Assembly (NCBI GenBank): GCA_018268995.1
Contig: JAFDVL010000067.1
Span: 62,001-126,000 of the forward strand
Direction: 5' to 3'
Length of the DNA stretch: 64,000 nt
Source of the DNA: Acidobacteriota bacterium
Lineage (GTDB): Bacteria; Acidobacteriota; Blastocatellia; RBC074
A program made the position numbers and the translations under genes. Shown here piece after piece: positions 15,995 to 25,204 of this stretch (position 1 is its first letter; each line of letters begins with the position of its first letter). A model generated the notes under the pieces. That model did not search any database. It was not told the origin of the DNA and saw only the letters and a list, made by a program, of their open reading frames with translations.

Positions 15995-16987
15995 CTAACT
16001 GCGGCGCGGCATCAAGCGATACCCAAGGTCGGCAGTGGAATGTGCCAACCGTAGATATTCGTGAATATCGTACGGATGTGTGCCGCCCAGGAATATGTGC
16101 TTGAACATGTCGCACAAATGCTTCATCAGGGTTCCATTTTCATCAATGTCCACATCCAGCAATAAAATTTCATCGCCCTCAGCATCCCTGGCAGGCGCGA
16201 GCGTGAGCTGAATGTTACCGGTTTCTTCGTCTGACTTGATGCTGAACATTTTGGATTTGAGCACCTTGAAGTCTGCGGGGGCAGCTCCGGCCACGTTTTC
16301 ATAATGATTTTGGGCGTTGGTGTGCTTGTACATTTTGTACTGATTGAGGTTGTCTTTAATCGTGCGAACAATTGTTCCCATTTGCGGATCAACCTGCGCA
16401 ATAAATCGCTCGCGCCCAATTTGCAAAATTCGGATGACAAAAGAAAACCACGGTTGTTGATTGTGGACTGGCTCAATCAGCAGCGTCGTTTTCGCATACA
16501 AATTCAGCAGGGCCGTTTTTGCCAATAACGCCTTCTCATCGGTTACTCCGTCATACGCCTCACTTGTGAACAGCGGAAAAATTAGGCTTTTCTTTTCCTT
16601 GACGTTGATGTTGGGAGATCGTTGCAGGACTTCTCGTAGCGATTTGAATGATTTGGGGAGCTGTTGCCACGGCGTAAAGCTTGCCTGCCATTGTTTGGGA
16701 TCGCGCAGCACGGTCAAGTTGCGCGCAATCGTTTCTCCATTCGTCAACGTGAAAAATCCAGATTTCCGCAGGCGATAACGTGACGGCGCAATGTCGGCAT
16801 ATAGATTTTGTGCTTGTGGAAAGGCCGGGAGTTTGAATTTTTTCTTTGGCGGGAATGCCAGGTTGAGCGATTGCGAAACGATTTTGTTATCGCTGCCACG
16901 ATGAAACGAAATATCTACGTCCGGGTCGGTGATTGTTTGTTGTTCGACTCCAAGTAGGTCAAGCGCGAAAGTTCCTTCATTAGGCAT
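15995..16987 (-). CDS. Hypothetical cytoplasmic protein
   Basis: 330 aa, with no signal peptide or membrane segment. The sequence begins MPNEGTFALDLLGVEQQTITDPDV and includes FTLTNGETIARNLTVLRDPKQW and a Lys/Gln-rich central part. I do not recognise a family or catalytic motif. The N-terminal third reads like a small beta domain (FFTLTNGET) and the rest like mixed alpha/beta. The upstream gap to the EamA-HpnI gene is only 58 nt, so it could be co-transcribed with the lipid-modification block, but no functional link is evident. Confidence 0.6.
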   Translation of the reverse strand: MPNEGTFALDLLGVEQQTITDPDVDISFHRGSDNKIVSQSLNLAFPPKKKFKLPAFPQAQNLYADIAPSRYRLRKSGFFTLTNGETIARNLTVLRDPKQWQASFTPWQQLPKSFKSLREVLQRSPNINVKEKKSLIFPLFTSEAYDGVTDEKALLAKTALLNLYAKTTLLIEPVHNQQPWFSFVIRILQIGRERFIAQVDPQMGTIVRTIKDNLNQYKMYKHTNAQNHYENVAGAAPADFKVLKSKMFSIKSDEETGNIQLTLAPARDAEGDEILLLDVDIDENGTLMKHLCDMFKHIFLGGTHPYDIHEYLRLAHSTADLGYRLMPRRS

Positions 16988-17045
16988 AGGGGATTCTCAG
17001 AAAGAAGAAGATCAACGTTTTGCCTGCCGATTCGTTTCGGCAAAT

Positions 17046-18650
17046 TTACACTGGCTCAATCTTACCGCTTGGCTGCACAATAAAGCGATGGCCGCGCCAA
17101 TAAATTTCTTTGCCGGACAGGCTTGCTATCCAAACACCGAAGCCCAGTAAATCGCGCACCGGCACCAGCCACAGGTATTTGAGCAAAACTTGATCCCGCA
17201 TCAGGATTACGCCACAAACAAATGCGACAAGGAATCTAGCCAAGACTGTGATGCCCACTAATGCCCAGCCAAATGCAGAAAATCCCAGCGTTGCCAGCAG
17301 CAGCAATGACGTGGCTATCCCATAAGTCAGAATCAATCCGGCAAAGCCTTTGGGACGTGAAACGCGCACAGCTCGCCCCCAGCGCAATTGGTGCTTGAGC
17401 ATTGTGGGCATCGTGTCAGGTGCCGAAATATGGTCTACCACATAATCGGAAAGCACGACTTCATATCCGGCGGCGGCTACGCGATTGCCTAACCAGAAAT
17501 CATCGGCCAGATAATCGGCCACCACAGGAAATGCGCCGATTTGATCGAAGATTTCACGCCGCGTGACAATCGTAGAGCCAAGCGCAAATTTGATGCCTTC
17601 CAGCGCACGCGATGACATGACCTCGGCTCCGAACGTGGCGGCGATGCCGATGTTTTCCAGTAGCGCGGCGGAGGTCTTAGCTTTTGCGCCGCGATACAAA
17701 CAAGTCACCATTCCGACTTTCGGCAATTGCAGCGGCGCAACCACACGGCGCAAATAATCCGGCCCGACGCGAATATCACTGTCCACGATGAGCAGATAAT
17801 CATGCGCGGCTTGTGCGTAGATATTGTTCAGATTTGAGACCTTGGCATTCGTTCCGATTTCGCGGTCAGAAATAACAAGATCAATTTGCTGCTGCGGAAA
17901 ATCGGCTTGTAGCTGGCGAATGACCGCAATGGCCGGATCATGTTCTTCGCGGCAGCCGAAGACGAGTTGAAATTGCGGATAATCCTGGCGGCAAAAGCTG
18001 GCAAAGTTTTCATACGCTTCCGCATCCACACCGCGCACCGGAATCAGGACCGAAACGGGCGGCACAAACTTCAATCCCAAAGCGCGTTGACGTTGGCGAT
18101 CACGGTGCCACAACCAGCCCGCCACCAGCGCAATGCCATTGTAAACAAGGGCTGCGAACACCATTAGCAGCAGCAAGGCGCGTATGACAAAGAGGAAGGC
18201 GAATGCAGGTGTGAAGGCGTTTTGCGTTGGGTTCAATTGTGCAAACAATTTTTGCGTCGCCTGAAGCACCACGAGTTCAAAGCCGGAGGGAAGGGAAATG
18301 ATTGCCACGCCGCAGGTCACAAGGATTGTGCCCCACCAACGCGCCGCAGAAATCCTTTCGTGCAGCAGAAACTTCGAGCCAATTGTGTTTGTGATATAGC
18401 CAATCGCTGTCAGCGGTACGACGTAGCTTAAATCAGCGTAGCTCAGCAAACTCAGGAAAGAAAAAAACGAGATTGCCAAAAACGCTACGCCTGCGAATAA
18501 ATTTCGATTGGTGAAAATACGGCCCAGCGATTTCAGCAACAGACGTGGACGAAACGAAAGCTCGCCGACCTGCTTCATGCCGCGTGCTGAGAGGATTTCT
18601 CCCAGCGAACTGAAGATGATTAGCGACGTCAGCAGCAACAGGGTTTTCAT
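17046..18650 (-). CDS. Fusion of SMR/EamA-like transporter half and HpnI-like glycosyltransferase
   Basis: 534 aa. Residues 1-125 form a four-helix EamA/SMR-like unit (SARGMKQVGELSF, DLSYVVPLTAIGYI) related to the next gene upstream. After another helix, residues about 190-420 form a GT2/GT21 domain: PVSVLIPVRGVDAEAYENF, DLVISDREIGTNAKVSNLN, LIVDSDIRV, DDFWLGNRVA and the Q..RW-type motif HQLRWGRAV. Further helices close the protein. The glycosyltransferase resembles ceramide glucosyltransferases and HpnI, which adds GlcNAc to bacteriohopanetetrol. ATG 18650 overlaps the upstream stop by 4 nt. The fusion is unusual; hopanoid specificity rests on the HpnK neighbour and is inferred. Confidence 0.75.
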   Translation of the reverse strand: MKTLLLLTSLIIFSSLGEILSARGMKQVGELSFRPRLLLKSLGRIFTNRNLFAGVAFLAISFFSFLSLLSYADLSYVVPLTAIGYITNTIGSKFLLHERISAARWWGTILVTCGVAIISLPSGFELVVLQATQKLFAQLNPTQNAFTPAFAFLFVIRALLLLMVFAALVYNGIALVAGWLWHRDRQRQRALGLKFVPPVSVLIPVRGVDAEAYENFASFCRQDYPQFQLVFGCREEHDPAIAVIRQLQADFPQQQIDLVISDREIGTNAKVSNLNNIYAQAAHDYLLIVDSDIRVGPDYLRRVVAPLQLPKVGMVTCLYRGAKAKTSAALLENIGIAATFGAEVMSSRALEGIKFALGSTIVTRREIFDQIGAFPVVADYLADDFWLGNRVAAAGYEVVLSDYVVDHISAPDTMPTMLKHQLRWGRAVRVSRPKGFAGLILTYGIATSLLLLATLGFSAFGWALVGITVLARFLVAFVCGVILMRDQVLLKYLWLVPVRDLLGFGVWIASLSGKEIYWRGHRFIVQPSGKIEPV

Positions 18651-19072
18651 TCCGTTTCTTCCCCCGGAAACAACACTGGCTCACTTGCGCCTGTCGTCTT
18701 TTGCTCGGTGCGCGAAACGACTGCAACGCCGATGCAAATCACCAGCGTTCCGATCCATCGCGTTACCGAAACCTGTTCGTGCAAGAGCCACTTTGCCATC
18801 ACCGCATTCAACGTGTAGCCGAATGCTGTCACTGGCAACACATAACTCAAATCGGCCCACGACAACGCCGCGAGATAGAGAAAATAAAAAATCGTGAGAA
18901 TGCCAATGCCCAGCCAGATGAACGGATTTGTAAAAACCTGAACACCGATGTTGAGCAATTCAATTGGATTGAGTGTGTTGACTTCGCCAATAGATTTCAT
19001 GCCTTTGGTCAGGCATACATCGCCGAGCGTTTGGCAAATGATGGCAAAAAATAAGGTCACTAACGTTTTCAT
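18647..19072 (-). CDS. Small EamA/SMR-family membrane transporter subunit
   Basis: 141 aa with four transmembrane helices. It begins MKTLVTLFFAIICQTLGDVC and carries TKGMKSIGEVNTL and ADLSYVLPVTAFGYTLNAVM, paralogous to the first 130 residues of the fused protein downstream. Such half-size units work as dimers; ArnE/ArnF, which flip undecaprenyl-linked aminoarabinose, are the closest functional parallel. It overlaps hpnK by ATGA (19069-19072) and the fusion gene by 4 nt (18647-18650), so the three are translationally coupled. A flippase for a glycosylated lipid is inferred. Confidence 0.75.
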   Translation of the reverse strand: MKTLVTLFFAIICQTLGDVCLTKGMKSIGEVNTLNPIELLNIGVQVFTNPFIWLGIGILTIFYFLYLAALSWADLSYVLPVTAFGYTLNAVMAKWLLHEQVSVTRWIGTLVICIGVAVVSRTEQKTTGASEPVLFPGEETE

Positions 19073-19962
19073 AATTCACGGGGCGACGTTTTTTCATAGG
19101 TCGCCAGAGAAAAGCCCGCTGCTTCAATCGCCTTTCGTACGCGTGGGCTGAGCAGTGCTAATAATTCGGCAGCTCCGCCCGGGTTTTCCCTTTGCTCTTC
19201 GGTGCCGGGCGCGATTGGGTGCGCATAAATTTCGCTGGTCGTCCGCGCCATTCGAGGGATCAGTTGAAGCAAATACTCTTCATTTACATTCCCCGTTTGC
19301 AACAGTCCGTAAACTTTTTCCGGCATCATAAACCCACGCCCGCGCAGTTTCTTTTCGCAGTGTAGAGCCAGGAGGTTAAAGACGATTCCATTGACTAATT
19401 TGATTGGCAACTGCGAATGATCCACCGACAGGCTCAAGCGCATTTCGCCTTTGACTACGCGCAAGCGTTTGACGCCGAATTCTTCGCACAGCTTGAGGAG
19501 TTCGTTAAAAATCACCGGATGCATATGCAAATGTGTGTGCCCGTCTACGTGAGAAAAGGGAAGTCCGGTCGCGCGAAATTTCTCAAACTGTGCGCGCATT
19601 TCCTGCTTGAGTTCGCGTCGTGCTGCCGGGCTGAAGTAATACTTTACGCCCGCAACAAAAGGGCTATTGGTAAAGTTTCCTTCGGCATCAACCAGATGTG
19701 GAATTTCTGTCTGTGGCAGCGCCGAACGCCCCAGCACTAACACCAGATGCAGCCCCACCGCTAATGACGGAAATTCTTTGGCAAGTTGCACTGCTTCGTT
19801 TGCCGCAGGTTCATTAATCATCAGACTGGTGCTCGTCAGGATGCCTTCACGATGCGCTTGAATGACCGCCCGATTGACAGCGGACGAGTATCCAAAGTCG
19901 TCGGCATTGATGATCAAGGGAATGGTAGGCTGATGATGAGAAGGAGGAGAAGGTTCGAGCAT
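19069..19962 (-). CDS. hpnK: HpnK-like YdjC/ChbG-family carbohydrate deacetylase
   Basis: 297 aa. Metal-binding and catalytic landmarks of the YdjC/ChbG fold are all present: IINADDFGYSSAVNRAV, VGLHLVLVLG, and HVDGHTHLHMHPVIFNELL. HpnK removes the acetyl group from N-acetylglucosaminyl-bacteriohopanetetrol made by HpnI. The adjacent HpnI-like glycosyltransferase supports this over a chitooligosaccharide deacetylase. The gene lies 28 nt after ppk on the same strand. No squalene-hopene cyclase lies in the window, so hopanoid production itself cannot be confirmed. Confidence 0.75.
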   Translation of the reverse strand: MLEPSPPSHHQPTIPLIINADDFGYSSAVNRAVIQAHREGILTSTSLMINEPAANEAVQLAKEFPSLAVGLHLVLVLGRSALPQTEIPHLVDAEGNFTNSPFVAGVKYYFSPAARRELKQEMRAQFEKFRATGLPFSHVDGHTHLHMHPVIFNELLKLCEEFGVKRLRVVKGEMRLSLSVDHSQLPIKLVNGIVFNLLALHCEKKLRGRGFMMPEKVYGLLQTGNVNEEYLLQLIPRMARTTSEIYAHPIAPGTEEQRENPGGAAELLALLSPRVRKAIEAAGFSLATYEKTSPREL

Positions 19963-19990
19963 TCTATGCTGGGTAACAAGATTCTTATAC

Positions 19991-22099
19991 TTAATTACTC
20001 TGTACCAGACTCAGCAAATATTCCTGCGAATTGAGTGCGCCCACTTCAGGCGAGAGAGGTCGCAGATATTGGCCATCTGATTGCAGCCAGCGCATCTTGG
20101 CGCGGTCAGTTAGCGGGATTTCCAATACTTCGCGGCGTACCCGTTCTCGGATGCGTTCATCGCGGATGGGGAAAATGACTTCCACGCGGCGATCCAGATT
20201 GCGGCTCATCCAATCGGCACTGCCCAGATAAATTTCTTCTTCGCCGCCATTCAAAAAGCAATAGGCCCGCGAATGTTCCAGAAAGCGTCCCACAATGCTG
20301 CCCACGCGAATCGTTTCACTGTGACCGTCAATGCCCGGTCGCAGGCAACAGATGCCGCGTACAATCAAATCTATCGGCACCCCCGCGCGCGATGCGGCAT
20401 ACAATTCTTCGATAATGCTGATGTCGGTCAGGCTATTAAATTTGGCAATGATGCCCGCTTTGCGTCCGGCCTGATGATGTTCGACTTCGCGGCGAATCAG
20501 TTCAATAAAACGTTGTCGCAAATTAATCGGTGCGACCATCAACTTTCGATAATTACTTTGCCGCGAGTATCCCGTCAGAAAGTTGAAAAGCTCTGAGGCG
20601 TCCGCGCCAAAATCAGGATCGCAGGTCAGCAAGCCGAGGTCGGTATAAATCCGCGACGTGACGCGGTTGTAATTACCCGTGCTCAAGTGAACATACCGAC
20701 GAATGACATTGTTTTCCTGCCGCACGACCAACGCCACTTTGGAGTGTGTTTTCAGACCCATCAATCCGTATACGACGTGGACGCCAGCCTTTTCCAATTG
20801 CCGCGCCCATTGAATGTTATTTTCCTCGTCAAAACGCGCTTTCAATTCCACCAGCACCGCGACCTGTTTGCCGCGTTCGGCAGCATCAATCAACGCCTGC
20901 ACGATGGGCGAATCCGGCCCGACGCGATACAGCGTTTGTTTGATTGCCAGCACGTTTGGGTCTTGGGCCGCAGTTCGCAGGAACTCAATTACAGGTGCAA
21001 ATGAGTCGTATGGATGATGCAGCAAAATATCCTGATGGCGAATCGCATCGAAAATGGATTCCCCTGATTTCAGCGCGGCGGGAGTGGCCTGCGTGTAAGG
21101 CTTATCTTTTAATTTGGGCAGTTCCAGTTTATAGAGCGCCATCAGATCGGGGATATTCAGCACGCTTTCGCAGGAATAAACATCCAGATCAAACAACTCC
21201 AATGACTTTTTGAGCAAGGTGCGCATTTGCTCGCTCATGCCGCTGGCGACTTCCAACCGCACGCCGAACCCGAAGCGTCGTTGCCGTAATTGTTGCTCGA
21301 CCGATTTCAGCAAATCGCCCGCTTCGTCTTCTTCGATTTCGATGTCTGCGTCGCGCGTGATGCGAAAAGACTGGCATTCCAGCACTCGCATGCCGGGAAA
21401 TAATGTTTCGATATGCGCGGCAATGACTTCTTCCAGCAACACAAAATGAAAAGTTTCTTCTTCCAGCCGAATCAATCGCGGCACGTTCGGCGGCAGTTTG
21501 ATGCGGGCGAATTTCATCTCCTCATCATCGTGGGATTGTTCTGGCAGGACGAATGTGCCCAGGTTCATGCTGATATTAGAGATGTAAGGAAAGGGATGCC
21601 CCGTATCGAACGAGAGCGGCGTCAACACGGGAAAAATGCGCTCGGTGAACATTTGCCGGAGCTTTTCGCGTTGTTCCTCGGTAATTTCAGCGTAGGGAAC
21701 AATCCGAACTCCATGCCCTTCCAACTGTTGCAATACAGCCTGGAGGCATTCCAATTGTTGTTGCAACAAGGCACGCAATTGCTCCGAAATCAGGCGTAAT
21801 TGTGTTGCTGGACTCAGCCCATCGGGCGACAGCGTTGATGGGTCGGCCTCTAGTTGTTCCTGCAACCCTGACACCCGCACCATGAAGAACTCATCCAGAT
21901 TCGTCGAGAAAATCGCCAGGAATTTCAGGCGTTCCAGAAGGGGCTGCGTTTCATCCAGCGCTTCTTCCAGCACACGACGATTGAATTCAATCCAGCTTAA
22001 TTCTCGATTGAGAAATAATTTTACTTCAGGCGATGGCAGCTTAATTTCCTTCGTTATGACAGGGACGGTAAGCGGTTTTTCTGATACTTCGACGCTCAT
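19991..22099 (-). CDS. ppk1: Polyphosphate kinase
   Basis: 702 aa, full length. The N-terminal domain starts with LFLNRELSWIEFNRRVLEEA and NLDEFFMVRVSGL. The catalytic core has the histidine region GLMGLKTHSKVALVVR (phospho-His), RYVHLSTGNYN, and LDRRVEVIFPI near the end. It reversibly transfers the gamma phosphate of ATP to make polyphosphate in the cytoplasm. It sits between lepB (52 nt gap) and hpnK (28 nt gap), all on the minus strand, possibly one transcript. Assignment is secure. Confidence 0.95.
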   Translation of the reverse strand: MSVEVSEKPLTVPVITKEIKLPSPEVKLFLNRELSWIEFNRRVLEEALDETQPLLERLKFLAIFSTNLDEFFMVRVSGLQEQLEADPSTLSPDGLSPATQLRLISEQLRALLQQQLECLQAVLQQLEGHGVRIVPYAEITEEQREKLRQMFTERIFPVLTPLSFDTGHPFPYISNISMNLGTFVLPEQSHDDEEMKFARIKLPPNVPRLIRLEEETFHFVLLEEVIAAHIETLFPGMRVLECQSFRITRDADIEIEEDEAGDLLKSVEQQLRQRRFGFGVRLEVASGMSEQMRTLLKKSLELFDLDVYSCESVLNIPDLMALYKLELPKLKDKPYTQATPAALKSGESIFDAIRHQDILLHHPYDSFAPVIEFLRTAAQDPNVLAIKQTLYRVGPDSPIVQALIDAAERGKQVAVLVELKARFDEENNIQWARQLEKAGVHVVYGLMGLKTHSKVALVVRQENNVIRRYVHLSTGNYNRVTSRIYTDLGLLTCDPDFGADASELFNFLTGYSRQSNYRKLMVAPINLRQRFIELIRREVEHHQAGRKAGIIAKFNSLTDISIIEELYAASRAGVPIDLIVRGICCLRPGIDGHSETIRVGSIVGRFLEHSRAYCFLNGGEEEIYLGSADWMSRNLDRRVEVIFPIRDERIRERVRREVLEIPLTDRAKMRWLQSDGQYLRPLSPEVGALNSQEYLLSLVQSN

Positions 22100-22151
22100 A
22101 AATTGCTACCTGAAATCATTGCCCACTTGCTGGCACGGGGAAGGAATCGTT

Positions 22152-22895
22152 TTACTTCAATGCTGTTCCCATCCGCCGCCACTTGATGAAATTGAAAAAA
22201 TTCGTGCCTTCAGGGTCTTGCGAATTGTACGACCAGTACACATACAGCGGACGCCCCACAATATACTCGCGCGGCACTGTGCCCCAGAAGCGGCTGTCCT
22301 GACTATTATCGCGGCTATCGCCCATCATGAAATATTGCCCTTCAGGAATTTTGAAGGGGGTGCCGACCGCAAATTTCATCATGTGATCGTATTCTGGCCC
22401 CTGGCTATGATAGGTTTTGTACGTTGCTCCTGTTGGGGCTGGCGATTCGTTAATTACTGGTAAGGCAGAAAGCTTTGCGGCGTTATCGGGAATATCAATC
22501 GTGACCATTTGTTCCGGCAATTCCTTGCCATTGATATACACCTTACGGTCTCTGACCAGAATTTCATCGCCCGGCAATCCGATACAACGCTTGATGTAAT
22601 TTGTCGTTGGGTTGATCGGCCATTTGAAGACGACGATATCGCCGCGTTGAATTTCGCGTTGTGGCAACAGTGCGCTCAAAATGGGCGTCGGTTTGCCATA
22701 CAAAAACTTGTTGACGAAAAACTGATCGCCAATGTTGATAGTGTTTTGCATCGAACCCGTTGGCACATTCATTGCCTGAAAGATAAAGGTCATGAGAAAC
22801 AGCACCTGGACGCCCGTGACCAGAATCATTTCGGCGTATTCACGTACAATGGATTTGGGTGGACCTGGCGGTGTGATTGTTTGTTCTTCTGTCAT
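22152..22895 (-). CDS. lepB: Signal peptidase I
   Basis: 247 aa from ATG 22895, which gives the normal short cytoplasmic N-terminus; an in-frame ATG at 22967 would add 24 residues. A membrane segment lies at 21-42. The catalytic Ser is S48 (VPTGSMQNT) and the general-base Lys is K102 (YIKRCIGLPGD). The GDSRDNSQDSRFWGTVP box is intact. It cleaves signal peptides of exported proteins at the outer face of the inner membrane, a busy task given the many signal-peptide proteins encoded here. No clear ribosome-binding site is visible. Confidence 0.93.
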   Translation of the reverse strand: MTEEQTITPPGPPKSIVREYAEMILVTGVQVLFLMTFIFQAMNVPTGSMQNTINIGDQFFVNKFLYGKPTPILSALLPQREIQRGDIVVFKWPINPTTNYIKRCIGLPGDEILVRDRKVYINGKELPEQMVTIDIPDNAAKLSALPVINESPAPTGATYKTYHSQGPEYDHMMKFAVGTPFKIPEGQYFMMGDSRDNSQDSRFWGTVPREYIVGRPLYVYWSYNSQDPEGTNFFNFIKWRRMGTALK

Positions 22896-23047
22896 AGTTA
22901 ATTTGCAGTTAAGTCTCTGTAAATAGATTTTAATTGGGCACAAAGCAGAAAGTACAAGGTAATGCACGGCTTACACTCGCGTCAATCTGCTTTTGTGGTT
23001 TCGCCTGAACTGGCAGTTTGCGCAACATTCGTTATAATTCCCGCGCT

Positions 23048-23932
23048 ATGAAAACAACGATTGGTTTAATTCAAATGTCCTGCACTGCTGAGCCACGTGA
23101 AAACGTTGCCAAGTGCCTGGCCAAGATCGAAGAAGCTGCGAGTAAAGGTGCCAAAATTATCTGTACGCAGGAACTCTTCGCCTCCCTGTATTTTTGCCAA
23201 ACGGAAAATCACGAGAATTTTAAATTAGCCGAGCCGATTCCCGGCCCTACGACAGAAGCGCTTTGTCAGCTGGCGGCAAAGCTGGAAGTTGTGATTGTTG
23301 CTTCACTTTTTGAGCGGCGTGCGCCGGGCTTATATCACAACACTGCGGTTGTGATTGATGCCGACGGCAAATTGCTTGGCAAATACCGCAAAATGCACAT
23401 CCCGGATGATCCATTGTTTTACGAGAAATTCTATTTCACGCCGGGCGATTTAGGATTCAAAGCGTTCGACACACGCTACGGTAAAATTGGTGTCCTGATT
23501 TGCTGGGATCAATGGTATCCCGAAGGCGCACGCCTGACCGCATTGCAGGGCGCACAGATTGTATTTTACCCAACCGCAATTGGCTGGCAGCCCGATGAAT
23601 TTGAAGAGTACGGCGAACGTCAACATTCTTCCTGGGAACTCATTCAACGCAGCCACGCAGTTGCCAATGGCGTGTACGTTGCCTCCGTCAATCGTGTTGG
23701 CCACGAACAAACGCCCACCGAACATCCGGGCAAGGGGATTAAGTTTTGGGGGCAGAGTTTTCTGGCTGATCCTTCCGGGCAAATCATGGCGAAAGGCGAT
23801 GTCGAGAATGAAGAAATTCTGCTGGCTGAAGTAGATTTCGATAAGCTGGATGTCCAACGAACGCACTGGCCATTTTTACGTGACCGCCGCATTGATGCGT
23901 ATGGCGAAATTACGAAACGAATGATTGATTGA
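23048..23932 (+). CDS. aguB: N-carbamoylputrescine amidase
   Basis: 294 aa from ATG 23048, chosen because the family begins KTTIGLIQMSC; the frame opens 30 nt earlier. It is a carbon-nitrogen hydrolase with the full triad: E42 (CTQELFASLYFC), K115 (GKYRKMHIPDDP) and C152 (VLICWDQWYPEGAR). It converts N-carbamoylputrescine to putrescine, CO2 and ammonia. The agmatine deiminase gene follows 129 nt downstream on the same strand, giving the complete agmatine-to-putrescine route. Confidence 0.93.
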   Translation: MKTTIGLIQMSCTAEPRENVAKCLAKIEEAASKGAKIICTQELFASLYFCQTENHENFKLAEPIPGPTTEALCQLAAKLEVVIVASLFERRAPGLYHNTAVVIDADGKLLGKYRKMHIPDDPLFYEKFYFTPGDLGFKAFDTRYGKIGVLICWDQWYPEGARLTALQGAQIVFYPTAIGWQPDEFEEYGERQHSSWELIQRSHAVANGVYVASVNRVGHEQTPTEHPGKGIKFWGQSFLADPSGQIMAKGDVENEEILLAEVDFDKLDVQRTHWPFLRDRRIDAYGEITKRMID

Positions 23933-23934
23933 TT

Positions 23935-24054
23935 TCACCACAGAGAACACGGAGCGCACGGAGAAAGACAGATAGAAAAACAAGGCTGCGCAGTCCAATT
24001 TTTTATGAACTATGTCTGAATTCTCTCCGTGCTCTCCGCGTTCCCCGTGGTTCT
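23935..24054. repeat. Inverted CCACAGAG/ACACGGAG-type intergenic repeat
   Basis: The arm 23935-23967 (ACCACAGAGAACACGGAG...) is repeated inverted and imperfect at 24021-24054 (...TCCGCGTTCCCCGTGGT). It lies between aguB and aguA. Similar 'cacagag' palindromes are known from intergenic regions of many environmental bacteria; origin and function are unclear. It could form a hairpin in the aguBA transcript. Confidence 0.55.
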
Positions 24055-24061
24055 TAACACG

Positions 24062-25129
24062 ATGAACCAACCAAACACTCCTGCTGCACTTGGCTATCGG
24101 ATGCCTGCCGAATGGGAACCGCACGAAGCAACGTGGCTTTCGTGGCCGCATAAAGAAGCAAGCTGGCCGGATAAGTTTGAACCCGTGCCTGCCATTTTTG
24201 CCGAACTCACGAAACTCCTAACGGAATCGGAGCTTGTGCGGATCAATGTTGCAGATGAAGACTTTGCCGAACGGGTTCGCGTGGAATTACGCAAGGCCGA
24301 GGTTAACCTCAATCGTGTCAGCTTTCATTTTAATCCCACGAATGATGCGTGGTGCCGCGATCACGGGCCGATTTATGTGATGCGCACGGTCAATGGCAAG
24401 CGTGAACGTGCCATCAACGATTGGGGGTACAACGCGTGGGGCAACAAATATCCGCCGTATGATTTGGATGATGTTGTGCCGACGCGCATTGCACACGAAT
24501 TCAGGGAAACGCTGTTTACGCCGGGCATCGTGATGGAAGGCGGCTCGTTGGATGTCAACGGCAACGGCACTTTGCTGACAACCGAATCCTGTTTGCTGAA
24601 TCCCAATCGCAATCCGCAGTTGACGAAAGAGCAAATAGAGCAATACCTGCGAGATTATCTGGGCGTAACGCATATTCTGTGGCTGGGCGACGGCATTGTT
24701 GGCGATGATACGGATGGGCATATTGACGACCTGACGCGGTTTACTTCAGCGGATACAATTGTGACAGTGATCGAAGATGATCCGAGCGATGAAAATTATG
24801 AGCTGCTGAGGGAGAACTACGAACGGTTGCAAACGATGAAGGATCAGGATGGTAATCCATTTCGCATCATCACGCTGCCAATGCCAGGCGCGATTTATCA
24901 GGATGATCAGCGTCTGCCTGCAAGCTATGCCAATTTCTACATTGCTAATAACGCAGTATTAGTGCCGACGTATCGCCATCCAAATGACGCACGCGCGATC
25001 ACAACGTTGCAGGAACTGTTCCCCACGCGCAATGTAATTGGCCTGGACTGTACAGATTTAGTTTGGGGGTTGGGCGCAATTCACTGCGTCACACAACAAC
25101 AACCAGCCGTAGCAGATGTTCGCACTTAG
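24062..25129 (+). CDS. aguA: Agmatine deiminase
   Basis: 355 aa from ATG 24062; the frame opens slightly earlier, inside the preceding repeat, but the family starts near GYRMPAEWEPHEATWLSWPH. Other signatures are NDAWCRDHGPIYV, NDWGYNAWGNKYPPYDLDD, MEGGSLDVNGNGTLLTTESC, GDDTDGHIDDLTRF and the C-terminal catalytic Cys342 in LGAIHCVTQQQP. It hydrolyses agmatine to N-carbamoylputrescine and ammonia. With aguB upstream it makes putrescine. No arginine decarboxylase is in the window. Confidence 0.95.
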   Translation: MNQPNTPAALGYRMPAEWEPHEATWLSWPHKEASWPDKFEPVPAIFAELTKLLTESELVRINVADEDFAERVRVELRKAEVNLNRVSFHFNPTNDAWCRDHGPIYVMRTVNGKRERAINDWGYNAWGNKYPPYDLDDVVPTRIAHEFRETLFTPGIVMEGGSLDVNGNGTLLTTESCLLNPNRNPQLTKEQIEQYLRDYLGVTHILWLGDGIVGDDTDGHIDDLTRFTSADTIVTVIEDDPSDENYELLRENYERLQTMKDQDGNPFRIITLPMPGAIYQDDQRLPASYANFYIANNAVLVPTYRHPNDARAITTLQELFPTRNVIGLDCTDLVWGLGAIHCVTQQQPAVADVRT

Positions 25130-25204
25130 CTCTATTGACAATTCATGTGGACTGATATGGAGCAACAAACTTAATTTGGCAATACAGCTAAAAAGGAAAA
25201 GGTG

